Below are positions 63,860 through 64,000 of a DNA stretch of 64,000 bases, piece by piece. The notes beneath the pieces were generated by a model, which had not been told where the DNA came from, made no database searches, and saw nothing but the letters and a program-made list of their open reading frames with translations. Each line of letters opens with the position of its first letter. The stretch's first letter is position 1. The position numbers were made by a program, and so were the translations under genes. Location: the NCBI GenBank assembly GCA_022592445.1, contig JABYQR010000044.1, forward strand, positions 124,001 to 188,000, given 5' to 3'. Source of the stretch: Cytidiella melzeri (taxonomy: Eukaryota; Basidiomycota; Agaricomycetes; Polyporales; Irpicaceae).

Positions 63860-64000
63860 ATGGCTCTCGACTCGGGGAGCATCGTTCAGCACCCAAACAT
63901 TTGGTTTGAGGACGGCAATGTTGTCCTTGTAGCAAAAAGTACAGGATTCCGCGTCCACCGCGGTGTGCTCGCGCGCCATTCTGACGTGTTTCGAGACATG
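63860..64000 (+). CDS. BTB/POZ domain protein, 5' end (runs off window)
   Basis: ATG at 63860 (context CACCATGG) opens MALDSGSIVQHPNIWFEDGN, VVLVAKSTGFRVHRGVLARH, SDVFRDM. The pattern (W-F-x-D-G-N-V-V-L-V-A-x-x-x-x-F-x-V-H-R-x-V-L-x-x-x-S-x-V-F) is the start of the BTB domain in mushroom BTB proteins: strand B1, then the HRxxLxxxSxxF helix. The rest lies outside. Together with the 3' BTB fragment at 2-592 the window is bounded by BTB genes. Confidence 0.82.
   Translation, partial: MALDSGSIVQHPNIWFEDGNVVLVAKSTGFRVHRGVLARHSDVFRDM

Overview
This window looks like a gene-dense piece of a basidiomycete (probably Agaricomycetes) nuclear genome. About twenty-five genes have many very short introns (mostly about 50-60 nt) with fungal splice signals, and the set includes BTB/POZ proteins, an F-box protein, M35 peptidyl-Lys metallopeptidase-type genes, a Gln/Gly-rich 262-aa family typical of mushrooms, and a Ty1/copia element. 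The species cannot be named from the sequence. All gene models below were spliced by hand from the sequence, checking reading frame across every junction.

Layout. 1-0.6 kb: 3' end of a BTB protein. 1.2-2.6 kb: tail-anchored thioredoxin (-) and histone H4 (+) in divergent arrangement. 2.7-7.9 kb: an amplified block on the minus strand with three copies of an unrecognised 190-aa gene interleaved with two copies of an unrecognised 115-aa gene. 8.1-35.8 kb: a conserved housekeeping region: dual-specificity phosphatase, nucleoporin POM152, inorganic pyrophosphatase, gamma-tubulin complex GCP4, a TBC Rab-GAP, a PhzF-like enzyme, a FHIT-type HIT hydrolase, an unknown nuclear-looking protein, an RRM-like protein, the Fe-S scaffold ATPase CFD1, an RFC small subunit, and CWF19-like protein with three zinc knuckles. 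37-40 kb: a small secreted protein and a 585-aa unknown. 41.5-44.4 kb: two convergent M35 metallopeptidase genes, one of which has lost both catalytic histidines. 45.2-47.2 kb: the meiotic recombinase DMC1 in 18 exons. 47.4-52.4 kb: a tandem duplication that copied an EthD/dimeric alpha-beta-barrel gene together with the promoter and start-codon exon of its neighbour; one copy carries a retroposon insertion, the other is the matching empty site. 52.9-54.4 kb: F-box/LRR protein. 54.5-60.4 kb: a LINE-type gag fragment abutting a complete copia element (5.26 kb, 174-bp LTRs). 60.4-63.1 kb: a truncated and an intact copy of a ToxD-like MDR oxidoreductase. 63.86 kb to the end: start of another BTB protein.

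The core genes have unrelated cell-biology roles (nuclear pore, spindle pole, replication, meiosis, splicing) and do not form an obvious pathway cluster. I did not find a convincing new defence, biosynthetic or regulatory system. The most interesting material is evolutionary: a catalytically dead protease paired with an active paralogue, a duplication whose breakpoints and empty site can both be read, a chimeric copia locus without target-site duplication, recurrent GC-AG introns, and the amplified pair of lineage-specific genes.
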